A stretch of DNA of 64,000 bases from Phyllostachys edulis (GCA_036346405.1 CM070563.1:22549022-22613021), one strand, 5' to 3'. Positions 44,915 through 56,518 are shown, numbered from the stretch's first letter. Program-made: numbers and translations. Notes: a model not told the origin generated them from the letters alone.

Positions 44915-45589
44915 TAAATTTGAAAAATCAATATGTATAAGGTAATTATCCTTATATCTAAAAGTTGCATACTGAATTCACGTCCAATCAACAAGCCACA
45001 AAAAGTATTATCATAAACAAAATGTGCATATAATCTAATTGTTCATAAAAGATCTTTATAGTAACATATGCATGTATATACATCTATCCATAAAATACAT
45101 CACCAACTCATCAGGTGGAGAGTAGACACATTCAAATGTCGGTAGGGCGAACCGGGCGGGCTTGAAAAGCCCGACCAAAAATCAGCAGGCCTGAGCCCGG
45201 CTCGAAAAACTGATTTTTCCTATTAAAAGTGTTATTTTAATCATTTTTTAGAATAAAAACTAATATTTAATTCATTTTTAGTATTAAATAAATAGATTTT
45301 CGCTTTTAAAATTGATTTTACCGGGATTTCGGACAGGTCTAGTGGAGAGGTAGATAGTAGACTACTCACCATCACCATCAATTTCTTCATTTATAACTGT
45401 AAAGATGTAAAATTCTCTATGCAAGGAATGTCAAGAACGAATAAATGTATGTGATGTGTACTGCATGGAGCCAGCCTCCCAGCCATATAGGGTCTAATGT
45501 ACCTATTACATTATTAAAATAATAGAAAAAGAAACCATCATTCTCGCTCTCAAGGTGCAGAAGGTGCACGACGATGGCTGGTGCGCGGC

Positions 45590-46080
45590 CGAGATCGGCG
45601 TGCGGTGGTGACCGAGTGAAACCGCCGAAGGCGAGATCACGTTCGGTACCTCATGACATCAACGATGGTGGCTCACTGTTGGCGAGCCCTACATCACAAC
45701 GACTTTGCACCGCTGAGGTCGCGCCTTGAAGGCGATGCACGGCGTGAGCTCTCTGTTGGCGAGTTCGACGTCGAGCGATGGCCCGCAACATGCGGAAGAC
45801 ACGCGGATGTTGGCCGGTTGGTGCGCCGGTGAGAATTGCTGCTGGCGGTGTTGACGGCGCAGATCACAGCTTGTCGTTGGTTAGTCTGATCTAAAGCCGG
45901 TCGCCGTTGGCAGCGAGGCATAGATAACCGCTGTTGGCAGTTTACGGGTAGAGTTACCGTTGGCAGCGTGCGGTGATAGGTATCGCCGTTGGCGGTGATG
46001 ATGCGATCGCCATTGCCGAAAGCCGAGAGAAAAACTCGCCATTGGCGAGTAGGTCAATCCACCGTTGGCGATGATTTAGG
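45590..46080. repeat. Degenerate repeats containing 'cgttggc(g/a)'
   Basis: At least ten occurrences of 'gttggc' or close variants at roughly 25-60 bp intervals ('ccgttggcagcg', 'gccgttggcggtgatgatgcg', 'ccattggcgag') in a GC-rich block flanked by AT-rich DNA. Frames on both strands are compositional. Probably a decayed minisatellite. Confidence 0.5.
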
Positions 46081-46316
46081 GAATAGAAAAGGAGAGCCAA
46101 TTAACCCCTGCAAATAATTGAAATAGATTGATTAGAGCAACGTACCAGGAGGCCATTGATTAGAGCAACGTACCAGGAGGCCTACATGAGAGCATTGACA
46201 GGTTGATAATGTGTTGTATATTGTGCGCGTGTTGCCAACGATTAAGTACTCAACTCATGAATAAAAGTAGAACAAGAAGATGAACACATGATGTAGTCCC
46301 AACAGTCATCTCTCTT

Positions 46317-46668
46317 TATTAATTAATCATTTTTTAATTTTTATTTTAAAGTTAACCTCCGACGAATTTTATTTCCAATTCTAACCCCTTTGGTCACGTC
46401 ATCACTCGTGGCGTAACAAAACAACTCTATCACGTCATAAGATAAATCCCCAAAATAGCACTTTTGGTCACACCACCACCCGTGGCGTAACCAAACAACA
46501 CTGTCACGCCACTGGTAGTGGCGTGACAAGGGCTTTCCCAGATACGGGCTAGCGTGACAGTGTTGTTTAGTCACGTCACGGGTGGTGGCGTGGGCAAAAA
46601 GGCTAGAATTGAAAATAAAGTTCGTCGGGTTAACTTTAAAATAAAATTAATAAAATAGTTAATTAATA
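46317..46668. mobile_element. Fold-back MITE with long inverted repeats
   Basis: The left arm (46317-46390) and right arm (46590-46668) are inverted copies over about 70 bases: both contain TATTAATTAA, 'ttttattttaaagttaac', 'gacgaa(t/c)tttatt' and 'caattcta(a/g)cc' in opposite orientation. The middle adds further inverted pairs around 'gtggcgtaac' / 'cacgcc', including the palindrome GTCACGCCACTGGTAGTGGC. The whole 352 bp can fold into one hairpin. There is no coding capacity. The target duplication is ambiguous because the flanks are AT-rich. Confidence 0.75.
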
Positions 46669-46879
46669 AAAAAAAATTCTAGTGGGTCTCAGCCTTTAGC
46701 CTCTAATGGGTCTATTTTGGTAAAGTGTAGCAATACAACCCTGGGGAGCCCAGGAGGGGAGGGGATTTTATAATAGAGATGGAAAGGACCGGATCACGAC
46801 AAGATGAAGATCCAACGGTCCAAGATTGGCCCCATGTTTTTGCCTCCGCCAGTTATACTGCTTGCTCCCTTCGGTGATG

Positions 46880-47340
46880 CATTGAGGCTGACGTGGCCGT
46901 GGTTGGAGTGGACCCACGATGTCAGATCATGGGCAGCTCTTCCGGTACAGCCAGACAAACAACTTCAGATCCTCTTCAATGCTGCGACAACAATTGAACT
47001 CGGCAACGGTCTGAGCGCCAGCTTTTGGCACTCAAATTGGGCGCGAGCTTGGTACATCCATTAGCCAAATTGCACCAACTCTGTTCACCCATGCGCGCCG
47101 AAGCAAAATCACAGTGGCAGAGGGGCTATGCAACGGACGTTGGATCAAAGTCTCAAAGATATTCAGGGCTCTCTCAGTTCGAGCACTGAACGAACACTTG
47201 AAAGTGCGGGATATTGTGGAGGTCTCGCCAGATGGATCTGCAGAGGGCGGTACTGCTCGACCTCTTCAGCCTATAACATGGTTTCCATGGCCAATATATG
47301 TGAAAGCGTGAATAGAAAGCACGCGGTACATTCTCATTAA
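46880..47340 (+). pseudogene. LINE (non-LTR retrotransposon) C-terminal fragment
   Basis: Three frames must be combined. The first (to 47062) contains LQILFNAATTIELGNGLSAS followed by FWHSNWARAW, a typical block after the reverse transcriptase domain in plant LINE proteins. The second (about 47096-47230) contains GLCNGRWIKVSKIFRALSVR and ALNEHLKVRDIVE. The third (about 47245-47310) contains STSSAYNMVSMANI, the start of the zf-RVT region. At least two frameshifts separate them. The reverse transcriptase itself is absent upstream, where 46740-46880 shows only a weak match. Confidence 0.65.
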
Positions 47341-47344
47341 GCAT

Positions 47345-47744
47345 GATCGGTACAGACTGCAGTACAAGCAATCAACAAACAAGGAAATCTCTATCCCTAA
47401 TGATCTCTAACCAAATACACATGACATGATAGCTATCCAAAGATACCAAATATACATTCGGTTAGTATACGCACAAGATATACATTCCAACACAACCCCC
47501 CCCCCCCCTCCACTGAAAGTAGCACCACCAGGAGCGGATCTACTGTAGCACAGCAGGGATCTAATATAGCACAGTAGGATGCACAGGACACTGGATCCAA
47601 AAATCAATTTTTTCTTTGGATATATATATGTAATGTGAACACTTCTAACCGAACATAAGAGGACACCCCAAGCCATAGCCCAGCTAAACGTAGCTCATCT
47701 TGCCTTAGGGACCCCCGGTCATTTTTGTTCTGGATCCGCCACTG
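47345..47744. other. Non-coding DNA between LINE and copia remnants
   Basis: Contains a C-run (about 47503-47511) and short TA repeats (47620-47630). No gene. It would be the 3' untranslated region or LTR side of the minus-strand copia remnant, but no LTR terminus was found. Confidence 0.4.
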
Positions 47745-49460
47745 AGTAGCACGGGTGTTGAGGCCGGATCGGAAGTCGGTGAATGCCGAAGTCAGTAGAC
47801 CCTTCATGAAGATATCGGCGTATTGTGACGAGGAAGGGACGTGAAGAACGTGAATATCACCAAAGGCCACCTTGTCACGGACAAAATGGAGATCAATCTC
47901 CACATGTTTAGTACGTTGGTACTGCACTGGGTTTGTGGAGAGGTACACGACATTGATGTTGTCGCAATAGACAATGGTAGCTTGACGAAGCGGTTGGCGA
48001 AGCTCGGCCAACGGTTGTCGTAGCCAGCAAGCCTCGGCCATGGCATTAGCCACACTGTGGTATTCAGCTTCGGCACTGGAGCGTGATACCATAGGCTGGC
48101 GCTTCGGAGACCAAGAAAACATGTCCCCCAAGAACATGCAGTAACCGGAGGTGGATCGTCGAGTGTCCAGGCAACTGGCCTAGTCAGCGTCGGAGTACGC
48201 TACAAGATCATGGGTCGAAAATCAAGTAAGCTTTAATCCGAAACCAATGGTACCCTTGACATAGCAGAGTATATGTTTCACAAGCTGAAAATGAGGCTCA
48301 CGTGGTGCATGCATGTGGAAGCATACTTGCTGAACTGTGTGAGTGATATCCGGGCGTGTGAACATGAGATACTGCAACGCACCGGTGAGGCTACGATAGA
48401 GGGTGGGATTTTGGATGGGGGAACCTATACCGGCAGGAAGTTTAGTCCGAGTGTCAATGGGAGTGGCACAAGGATTGCAAGAGAGCATGTTGGCGTGCTG
48501 CAGTATTTCAGTGGCGTATTTTTCTTGGGAGAGAAACATGCTGTTGGAATCATGACAAATGGAGACACCAAGAAATTAATGAAGGGCGCCAATGTCAGTC
48601 ATGGAGAATTCCTGTCGAAGGTAGTTGATGATTTTGTGTAGAAAAGAGGTAGTGAAAGCGGTGACAAGAATATCATCGATGTATAACAAAACATAGGCTA
48701 TATCGGATCCCTGCACATATATCAACAAGGGATCATATTTAGAGAAAGTGAAGTCAACGGCCAGGATGTAAGTGGTGAATCGACTGAACTAGGCGCACGG
48801 GGCCTACTTGAGGCCATAGAGAGACCTGTTTAATCAACAAACATGATTGGGTCTGTCAGGATCGACAAAACCGAGAGGTTGTTGACAATATACAGTCTCG
48901 TTGAGCGTGCCATGAAGGAAGACATTTTTAACGTCCAACTGATGGACATGCCAATCTTTGCCAAGGGCAAGAGAAAGAATAGTGCGATGGTGGCCGGTTT
49001 GATGAAGAAGCGGTAGCTGAATTGGTTGGCGCGGTAGCTGCCGAGGGTGATGAGGCAACCGAATTTGTTGGTGCGGCAGCTGTTGAGGCTAATGTGATAG
49101 CCGAATCGGTAGGCATGGCAGGTGGTGTGGCAGCTGCCGAAGCTAATGCGGCAGCAGAATCGATTGGCGTGGCATCAACCACAGGGGGTGCAACGACATT
49201 CACGGTGGTGCGGCGGCTTTGTGTGGCGGCAATGAGCACGGCCGCGATGGCGAGTTAATTGCCGTGGCAGGTGCCACGGGCACTACGGCGGGGGATGTAC
49301 CTAGTGCAGCAGTGTGATCATCGCCAAGAAATTGATAGGAAGAAGTGGAACTTGTGGTTTTGTTGGAAAAGGGGTATGAATCTTCATTGAAGACAACATG
49401 ACGAGATAGAATGATGTGATTTGTGGAGAGGTTGAGACACATTCTAGACGATATTGGAGA
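47745..49460 (-). pseudogene. Ty1/copia pol remnant (integrase end, RT, RNase H)
   Basis: On the minus strand, in order: integrase end/linker with HIILSRHVVFNEDSYPFS (about 49410-49360); a Ala/Pro/Thr-rich linker (49300-49060); reverse transcriptase N-terminal block WHVHQLDVKNVFLHGTLNET (about 48950-48880) with FVDPDRPNHVC; the catalytic YIDDILVTA motif (about 48690-48665); a connection block with YRSLTGALQYLMFTRPDITH (48400-48330); and RNase H with SRSSAEAEYHSVANAMAEA, TKHVEIDLHFVRDKV and SSQYADIFMKGL (48080-47790). Stops and frameshifts separate the blocks, and part of RT between 48830 and 48720 is readable only in another frame. Gag and protease are absent. Inactive. Confidence 0.9.
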
Positions 49461-49554
49461 TAAGGGATGAAAATTAAAGGAGAGGAAGAGTTGAGGGATC
49501 AAAAATATACTTTTTCCTAAAAATGATGATCAACTTTCCTTTTACTCAAACGTA

Positions 49555-49790
49555 CTCTCTCCCGTCGCAAAAGAATGTCGTTTTGGGTTACATGCACTCA
49601 AACTGTCTAAACTTTAGCTATCGATATCTTTTTCAATATTTAGATTGAACACATGAAAATAGTATGTACAAATTTGTCTCGAAAAGAACTTCCGTAAAAG
49701 TATAATTTTGTTAGGTTTCATAAATCTATTACAATATAAATTAGTGGTCAAAGTTGGTCCAAAACAGCATTCTTTTGTGACTCAAAGGAG
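49555..49790. mobile_element. Stowaway MITE
   Basis: It begins CTCTCTCCCGTCGCAAAAGA and ends with the inverse (TCTTTTGTGACTCAAAGGAG), and is flanked by TA (49553-49554 and 49791-49792). Arms remain complementary for over 30 bases ('atgtcgttttgg' / 'ccaaaacagcat'). It is 236 bp, AT-rich, of the Tc1/mariner-related Stowaway type, next to the copia remnant. Confidence 0.85.
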
Positions 49791-49792
49791 TA

Positions 49793-50104
49793 ATCGACAA
49801 AGATGGAAAGCGACATATCATAGATGATTAGCGGAGAAGAATTATGTAGGGTTTTTTTTTTCTGAGAGTACTATAGTAACAGTTTAGGTTTAGTACGATA
49901 TTGGTTTTGGTTAGACCAGGAGTCCTCATGTACTCTGTACATTAGGCCCTTGGCCTACAACAGCAATACAACAAGTTGACTACTTATTTTCCTTTAGTAA
50001 GAACATCATTTGATGGTAGTAAATTTATAGTTGCAAAAATATAAATGCATGAAGATGTTAAAAAGGAAAAGAATGCATAGTGTTTACCTTGATTTTCCTG
50101 AGCA
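49793..50104. other. Intergenic DNA, no gene seen
   Basis: AT-rich, with no motif recognised. The stretch near 49910-49975 ('agaccaggagtcctcatgta', 'cattaggcccttggcctac') looks like the end of some LTRs ('gtaca...aatacaacaa') but has no partner. Confidence 0.3.
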
Positions 50105-50521
50105 AAAGGCTTGAATTCATTCATTCTTGCCTTTGCCCTTGCCCTTGCCCTTTCCATTTTTACCGCTACCTTTCAATACTAGAAGGTAAACAGGTCATTA
50201 CCGTCGACACCGAAGTACGGGTACAACAATAGAGCTCTCATCAAGATTGAGTCACCTGCTTGTAACAAGATGACAACAAGCTGCATCTGATGATCCAATG
50301 CAAGTTGCAACAAGACTTTCCACACATCCGCTGCAGCCTGCAGCCACAGATTTCAAAGGAAAACAGTGTATCTTATTGGTCTGAGCACGGCGTGTTTCAT
50401 GGAAATACATAAGAATTTTTAATGGGTCCTTCGTACACAGTCTTTCCACCCAGCAATGACCTCCCAATAAGTTATGTTCCGTATTAAACTGTTTCACCAA
50501 ATCAACAGTCTCAAAATTCAA
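50105..50521 (-). other. Unidentified exon-like fragment
   Basis: A minus-strand frame (50521-50252, 89 codons) starts MNFETVDLVKQFNTEHNLLG and has HCWVERLCTKDPLKILMYFH and a Cys-rich end. Further downstream on the same strand a run GKNGKGKGKGKGKGKNE is encoded near 50170-50115 by a hexamer repeat. Stops lie between the two. I recognise no family; it may be a remnant of a host gene or retroelement. Confidence 0.25.
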
Positions 50522-50841
50522 TATGATAAAAATTGAGTTCTATCTCAAGTAACTTTTATAACAAAAAAACCGAGGATTTCTTAATCAAATTGAGCTGGAC
50601 AACAGAAAAAGAAAACTTTTAAAAAAAAAACTAGCAACAAAGGCTGATGGGGAAGGCTCTAATGTAACTATAAATTACTCATGAATAACAGCACCTAGCG
50701 CTAACGGTGTATTTGGTTGCCTGCATCAAACCGGACGAGGCCTAGCTCGTATCTAGAGATTGCGACACCGAGCTATTTGGTTGCCTGCACCACCGTCCGA
50801 GCCACGTCCCATGCATGCAAAATTCCCCCCACAGCCTGGCC

Positions 50842-52074
50842 TAGAGCTGTCCGAATGGGACATACCGGCAGGGCCAGCCCGAAACACAGGACTATTGGCC
50901 CGGCCTGGGCATAACACGACCGAGCATGTCGTGCTTGGTTCGGCACCTCGGGGCAACAGGCCATCCTGGCACGACACGTACAATGCCAGACCAGGCACGA
51001 CACGTACAGTGCTAGACCAAACACGACAAGGCACGTCATGTCCCAGAGGAGACCAGGCGCGGAGGAGGCCGAGTGCAAAGGCGGCTGACGCGGAGGAGGA
51101 CGGGCGCAGCCAGGCGCGAAGGTGGCGACAAGGCTTATCGTGCCTGAGCTGATCCGGCATGACACATGAGGTCGACATTCAGTGTCTAGGTCAGTAACTC
51201 AACTCACTGACCGGCACAACATAGCCCGTTTAGTTAGTTAGGATAGCGACCGACCGACATAACATAGCCCGTTTAGTTAGTTAGGATAGCGACCGTGATC
51301 GTGCCGCCCATTTGGCCCCCTCGACTGGGAGGTGGCCAAATGGGCGACCCGCTTCCATTCGACCCGACCATTCCTATGACTACTATTCATGTCGTGCTGG
51401 GCCGGCCCACGGGCCACAATGACGGCCCAGGCATAGCCTATCGTCCTTTCGTGTCGTGCCGGGCCGGCACGGCTCGTTTAGCCCATCGGGCCAAATGTGG
51501 CCCATTTAGCCCATTTGGCTCGATAGAATGAAAAAATTCAAAAAAATCCAGAAAAATGTGTAGAATTCAGAAGTTGACATGAAAATTGGAAAAAATGAGA
51601 CAACCATATTGAAAATGTAATAGATTTTTATTAATGTTCAAATAGCTAGCTCGTTAAAATATTTGTCATTTAGCTCATAAGACGTGAAAAATTGAAAAAC
51701 AATCCTAGAAAATATATATATTTAAAAAAACCAAAATAAATTTATATATACTTATAAAATGAACTATATAAAATTTAAAAACTACAAAATAAAACCATAT
51801 AAGTATTAAAAATGGAAAGAAAATCATATAAATATTAATAAATAAAAATAAATTATATATGTATATTAAAAGCGATTGTCGTGCCCTAACGGGCCGCACT
51901 GCGTACTGAGTCGTGCCGTGTTGTCTTGGCCGTCGTCTTGGGTGTCGTCCTGCACGGGCGAATATCGTCTTGAGTGTGGCCTACGTGAATAGTGTCGTCG
52001 TGCGTCTTGCGGCGTGTCGTGCCAACAGTGTTGTGCTTCATGCCGACCCATCGCAGCCGCGCTTGGCCACTCTA
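50842..52074. mobile_element. Non-autonomous hAT element
   Basis: The ends are TAGAGCTG... and ...CCACTCTA (inverted TAGAGTGG), with the 8-bp flanks GCCTGGCC (50834-50841) and GACTGGCC (52075-52082) differing at one position. The subterminal regions are filled with 'ggcacgac', 'gtcgtgcc' and 'ccggcc' motifs in both orientations. The middle (51540-51870) is very AT-rich. A direct repeat of about 42 bp ('cataacatagcccgtttag' + 'ttagttaggatagcgacc') occurs twice at 51207-51293. There is no transposase. It is inserted at the 5' side of the transcription-unit candidate at 52083-53690. Confidence 0.65.
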
Positions 52075-52082
52075 GACTGGCC

Positions 52083-53690
52083 GAGAGAACGCCTGAATCG
52101 AACTCGCTCGGGTCGGGGCTGGCCAACCCAGCGCGCGACGACTCTGCTCACCCTCCTCTTCCATTTGCGAAATCCCCTTGTCCTAGTTCCCCTCTTCGCT
52201 CCTTGCTTTGCTCCTGCCGCCGCCCAAGGGATTGGGGTTTGGCGAGCCCCCGAGCTCCTCCGCTCACATCGGCTACCTCCATCTAGATCTAGAGGAGTGG
52301 GAGGCGGCAATGGAGACGAGGCGGCAGCAGTTGATATGAGGACGTGCAAGTGGCGGCACAGCTGCAGCCTAGGATAAAGTACTTCTACAAGGTTGATTGT
52401 CTCTCTTTGTCATTCTGTCTTGCTTGTATGGATTCTTGGTTCATCCACCTTGGAACATTTAACTAGAATTTGATTGAATAATTGTTGTGTGGTTCAAATT
52501 CAGTAATCCTGTCCATAGTCACAATCTGAGGTCACTTTTCAATCTCTTAAATCTAGTATGATGGCACTCTTGCCCTGACCTTCTACTAGTGCAAGTGGTG
52601 ATAACTATTGGCTCGATGATTTTGGATGTATCTGTGTTCAGTCTAGTTTTATTATTTACTAGCAAAGTGGAAATGGTGTTAAAGACTCATAGACTGAGGC
52701 CCCTTGTGCAATTTATTGTAAGATATAGCATGAGTTGGAAGACCAATTTCAGAGAATGTAATGGTTTTTTTGTTGGATATGGCCAATGATGAGTTGTCAA
52801 CAATACTATGCACCATTTTTAATGTATCAGTTTTAGCATTATTCCTATTTCCTACCCCTTTGATTTTACAATAGCGATACACCACTTTAGCTATTTTGCT
52901 TCAAAACTGATCCTAACCTATTGTTGGCCAGTGATGATTAGTTGGCAAAATCTTCATAATTCTCATGCACCAATATGATGAACTTGTTTTCAACTTTTTA
53001 CAGTTTTGTGATGTCCGCCCATGGTGAATCCAATGCTTTAATTTGTCACAGAAATGAAATGTCGGTTGATATTTCAGTTTAGAACTAGATCAACGCAAAC
53101 CTTGTCTGTCTTGTCTCAGAGAGTATAGAATTGAATTTAGGCTTTAGCTTATAGCAGAGTACAGTACTTGTTGGATTGATGCTTTGGTGGTTGATTCTTG
53201 CTAATCAAGTCGAGGTATATTACCTGATATAGTTTTACTTTTAGGACAACCAAAGAAGGTAGCTTTACTCACAATACATAGTTTTCATTGGTTATTAAAC
53301 TTATATTTCTGCTGCTACCTTTTTTCTGCTGTTGTTGTAAACCTGGTGCTGTTCAAATTTGGCAAAGTTCGATATCAGTCATGCTTCAAGTCTTTGCATT
53401 TTGGAGATGAAAACTAACACTCGAATTTATTTGCTTTGCAGGTGCTCGGAGATGAAATATACTACGTAGAACGTGAGCATCAATAGCAAGAGCAGGATTT
53501 GATGGATTGCAATCTGTTTTTTTTTCTAGTTCTTATTTGCAAAGTACTGTAAATCGGGTTGCGAGGAACGATTTTGTTAACATCTGTACACGAGTATTTG
53601 AACAACTTGGTTTGATGTATCGGTTCAGCGATTGCACATGTACTCTTGTATAGACCTCTTATTCCTTAATGTGATGCATCGGTCCCAAAT
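52083..53690 (+). other. Candidate two-exon transcription unit, product unclear
   Basis: 52083-52375 looks like a monocot 5' exon: CT- and CCG-rich with 'cctcctccgctcac', then ATGs at 52310 and 52336 that open only short frames. 52390-53441 is AT-rich like an intron and ends in 'tttgctttgcag' (about 53441), after which 'gtgctcggagatgaaatata' + 'ctacg' encodes VLGDEIYYVEREHQ-stop. Joined to QLQPRIKYFYK just before the possible donor near 52390, this would be a short coherent peptide, but an in-frame stop precedes it upstream. It could be the tail of a host gene whose front was displaced by the hAT element, or a non-coding transcript. Confidence 0.25.
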
Positions 53691-53691
53691 A

Positions 53692-53771
53692 CTCCCTCTG
53701 TTTTTTTTTAATTGACGTCGACTGCAAAGAAGTTGTGAAGCAGGACGTCAAATATTTAAGGAAGGAGGGAG
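53692..53771. mobile_element. Short Stowaway-like MITE
   Basis: It begins CTCCCTCTGTTTTTTTTTAA and ends GGAAGGAGGGAG, with TA on both sides (53690-53691 and 53772-53773). At 80 bp it is a deletion form; 'gacgtc' occurs inside both arms. Confidence 0.75.
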
Positions 53772-53773
53772 TA

Positions 53774-54319
53774 TAAGCCTAAGGTGTTCACATCACTCAC
53801 CGTGCAAATTTCACTTTAAAACGCCAGTTTGTGCAGGAAAAAGAACGGTGCGATAACTTATTTAAAGGCTATGAAATGTATAGTACAATGGCGTCTGAGT
53901 TAATTCTTGCATATCTTTGGTAAATCGTCTAATAACCATAGTTACTCATACAAATAATTTACTTTGAATAAAAAAAGTTTGTATCGAATCACAAGTCAAG
54001 TGATCTTAAGGGGGATTCGGTTCCGCTGCATTACTTCACTAAATGAGCGCTCCCACAGTGTTCTGCATTGATTTTCTAGCCATTGGATTTAGGGTGAATG
54101 GTCCAAATTACATGAATTATTATAGCATGGCTGTTGTAGCTCTCCTTTTTAATAGCTTGACACGTAGCATAGTCCTATAGCGGCTCAATCCTGACCATCC
54201 AAGCTTGGATCAAATAGTCCAAAGTTATCCTATTGCAGGGTACTGTAGCCCTGTACATTAGTAGGTACTAGTGCAGAGGATCCACTTCCTCTCAAGGGAT
54301 TTTGACATTTCCTAAACCC
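53774..54319. other. Intergenic DNA, no gene seen
   Basis: AT-rich, no frame or repeat of note. It ends at the presumed left edge of the large retrotransposon derivative. Confidence 0.4.
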
Positions 54320-54732
54320 ACCCTTACGGCCTTACCTCATTTGAGTGAGGGCATACTCACCATCCAATAGATGAGATGACCAAACCAAGTATCGGGCACT
54401 AAGAGGTGCCCCGCACCCTAAGGTCGTTAGGAATACCGGTGTACCGTCGGGGATACCCTACGTATATAGACCTAATTTGTATAGCATATGTAGACAAATA
54501 TACCTAAATACCCTCTCTCTCTCAACATTGTGAGGGCAAGAAGGTAAATGTTCCTTCTTGCCCTCCTATAAATAGAGCCCCAAGGGCTTGTACAAGGGAG
54601 AGGCTCTCATTCCTCCAGTCATACACACAATACAACACATACATATTCAGTGGTCTTTGGCTCCTCTCCCTCCGGTCCATTTCCAAGACAAAGGGTACCA
54701 TGTACCCACTGTCTAGTCTTTTTACTATGACA
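54320..54732 (+). mobile_element. 5' LTR of the large retrotransposon derivative
   Basis: It contains 'cctataaatag' (TATA box, 54565-54575), followed by the 'agccccaagggcttgtacaa' palindrome region and the likely transcript start. The LTR ends ACTATGACA at 54732, directly before the primer-binding site. Its left end near 54320 ('ttacggccttacctcatttg') lacks a clean TG, so the boundary is approximate. Confidence 0.65.
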
Positions 54733-54751
54733 GTTGGCGCCGTCCATACAG
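54733..54751 (+). other. Primer-binding site
   Basis: GTTGGCGCCGTCCATACAG immediately follows the LTR. Gypsy-type plant elements commonly use a TGGCGCC string complementary to a tRNA 3' end to prime reverse transcription. Confidence 0.65.
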
Positions 54752-54799
54752 ATCGAACAAGAAGCTACGCATAAAAAAAAGAGGGAAAGGAGCCAAGCC

Positions 54800-55740
54800 C
54801 ACCAGTAAAAAGCCTTGACCAAGGTAGAAGGCATCAGAACACCTTCTACCGGAAGCCTCCATCCCAGCCAAAGCAACCTTCGGCCTGCCCCTGGCCCCTT
54901 CAGCATCGTCATCTTCACCGGCCACCCGGAGCACCCGCAGCCCGCGGAGGCCAGCCAAAGCACAGCCACCTCCGGAGCGCCCGGAGCCTCCACCATCCAC
55001 GACTGAGCCGAAGCACGCTTTCGGCCAAAGACCACCTTCACTCATCACCGAAGCCCACTGGTGCACCGGGGCCACCTTCATCCCATGTCTCCACCTCCAC
55101 CTCGGAGCGCCCACCTCCTCGGGCCCCCTCACCTGCTCCGCGTCCACCTTCAGGCCGCTTCCGAAGGCCCCCGCCGGCCACACCCCCGAAGCACCCAACC
55201 CCTCGGGCTCGCCTGCGACACCTCCGGAGGCCCCCTTCGTCGCCACTACCGGGAGGCCCCCCACCACCTTCCCCTTCGGCGTCGACCCCGCCACCTCCGG
55301 AGGCCCCAGTCAGCGTCACGCAGTCAAAGCAGCCTCCGGCCCAACCCTTAGCCGTCGCCGAACACAGAGGACCCCTCGGGTTCCTCCACACAAATCCGAA
55401 GACGCCTCCCGCGGGCGCCTCCTCCGAACAATCCGGAGCCCGCTTCCGGAGACCCTCTGGCCTCGGAGTCCCCACGGCCCACTTCGGAGAAACCACCGGG
55501 CCCCCCTCGCCGCGGCCTCCTCCCACCAAGCCTCGCCTCCGCCCGAGCCACTTCGCCCACAGCCCCCCTCGCCTCCGCGCGGGGTAGCCACCTCTGGGAC
55601 CCTCCGGCCACCCCGGGCTCCGTCAGCACCACCTCGCCTCCAAGCTTGTGCCGCCAAAGACCAACGCTCACACAGTGGGCAGGCAATAGCTTCAAAGTGA
55701 GACAAGTACTACTAAACTTTGTGTTTTCAAAGAACAAGCC
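54800..55740. other. GC-rich internal block without recognisable gene
   Basis: Long frames are open on both strands (for example 189 codons on the minus strand at 55294-54725 and 163 codons at 55529-55038), but they are rich in Gly, Arg, Pro and Ala as expected from composition. The repeated 'ctccggagg' and 'cccctcgg' strings give no family motif. In elements of this type this position holds a degenerate gag or unrelated filler. No gene is called. Confidence 0.4.
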
Positions 55741-55984
55741 TGTGCCGTGCAGCTAGAGCAAGGTTGTCAGTGCAAGCTTTTGTCAAAAAGTTGATGCTAG
55801 AGGCTAGAGCCTGCAAGAGACCTGCAATATTTATCAAAAAGTAATGCATAGGTAAAAGAGCCACCGCATTTATTGGCAGCAATAGCTAGTGTAGACCCTA
55901 ATGCTAGTACTACTTGTGACTTCCTCGGTTTGGTGCTATACATGTAAAAAAACAACAGAAAAAACAAAAACCAGAGCACTCAAA

Positions 55985-56515
55985 TGAACAAGACGCCGCG
56001 CATGGCCCCGAGCCCCGGCGCACACTAACTCACCCCCGCAGGTGTGCCGTGTATAAACAAGACGCCGCGCATAGCCTTGAGCCCCGGCGCACACTAACTC
56101 ACCCCCACGGGTGTGCAGTGTATAAATAAGACGCCGCGCATAGCCCCGAGCCCCAGCGCACACTAACTCACCCCCGCGGGTGTGCAGTGTATAAACAAGA
56201 CGCCGTGCATAGCCCCGAGCCCCGGCGCACACTAACTCACCCCCGCGGGTGTGCAGTGTATAAATAAGACGCCGCGTATGGCCCCGAGCCCCGGCGCACA
56301 GTAACTCACCCCCGCGGGTGTGCAGTGTATAAATAAGACGCCGCGCAGAGCCCCGAGCCCCAGCGCACACCGATGCCCTCCGTAGGCACGAGTGTATAAA
56401 CAAGACGCCGTGCATAGCCCCGAGCCCCGGCGCACACTAATACCCTCCGTAGGCACGAGTGTATAAACAAGACGCCGCGCATTGCTCTGAGCCCCGGCGC
56501 ACACCACCGCGCTCA
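55985..56515. repeat. Tandem array 1, 69-bp units (about 7.7 copies)
   Basis: Each unit contains 'aagacgccgcgcatagcccc' + 'gagccccggcgcacactaac' + 'tcacccccgcgggtgtgcag' + 'tgtataaat'. Starts fall at 55990, 56059, 56128 and so on. Because 69 is divisible by 3, the minus strand reads a 23-residue repeat (containing LYTLHTRGGELVCAGARG) without stops over 159 codons. The last units change: 'ccctccgtaggcacg' replaces the 'cccccgcgggtg' segment. Confidence 0.95.
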
Positions 56516-56518
56516 TTC

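Larger units (their letters stand above)
43452..46316. other. Intergenic DNA downstream of the WW-domain gene
   Basis: Mostly AT-rich and without a coding frame of interest. It includes a direct duplication (44070-44206), 'gaaattt'-rich DNA (44220-44430, resembling a degenerate repeat), a TA microsatellite (44866-44911), a possible hAT-like scrap with 'gggcgggcttgaaaagcccg' (45145-45350), a GC-rich repeat block (45590-46080) and a 25-bp direct repeat 'gattagagcaacgtaccagg' + 'aggcc' near 46130-46182. Confidence 0.5.

Noticed and set aside
54725..55737. Gly/Arg- and Pro-rich frames after the LTR of the large derivative as a gag gene
   Set aside because: No zinc knuckle or capsid motif, and open frames exist on both strands because of GC content.
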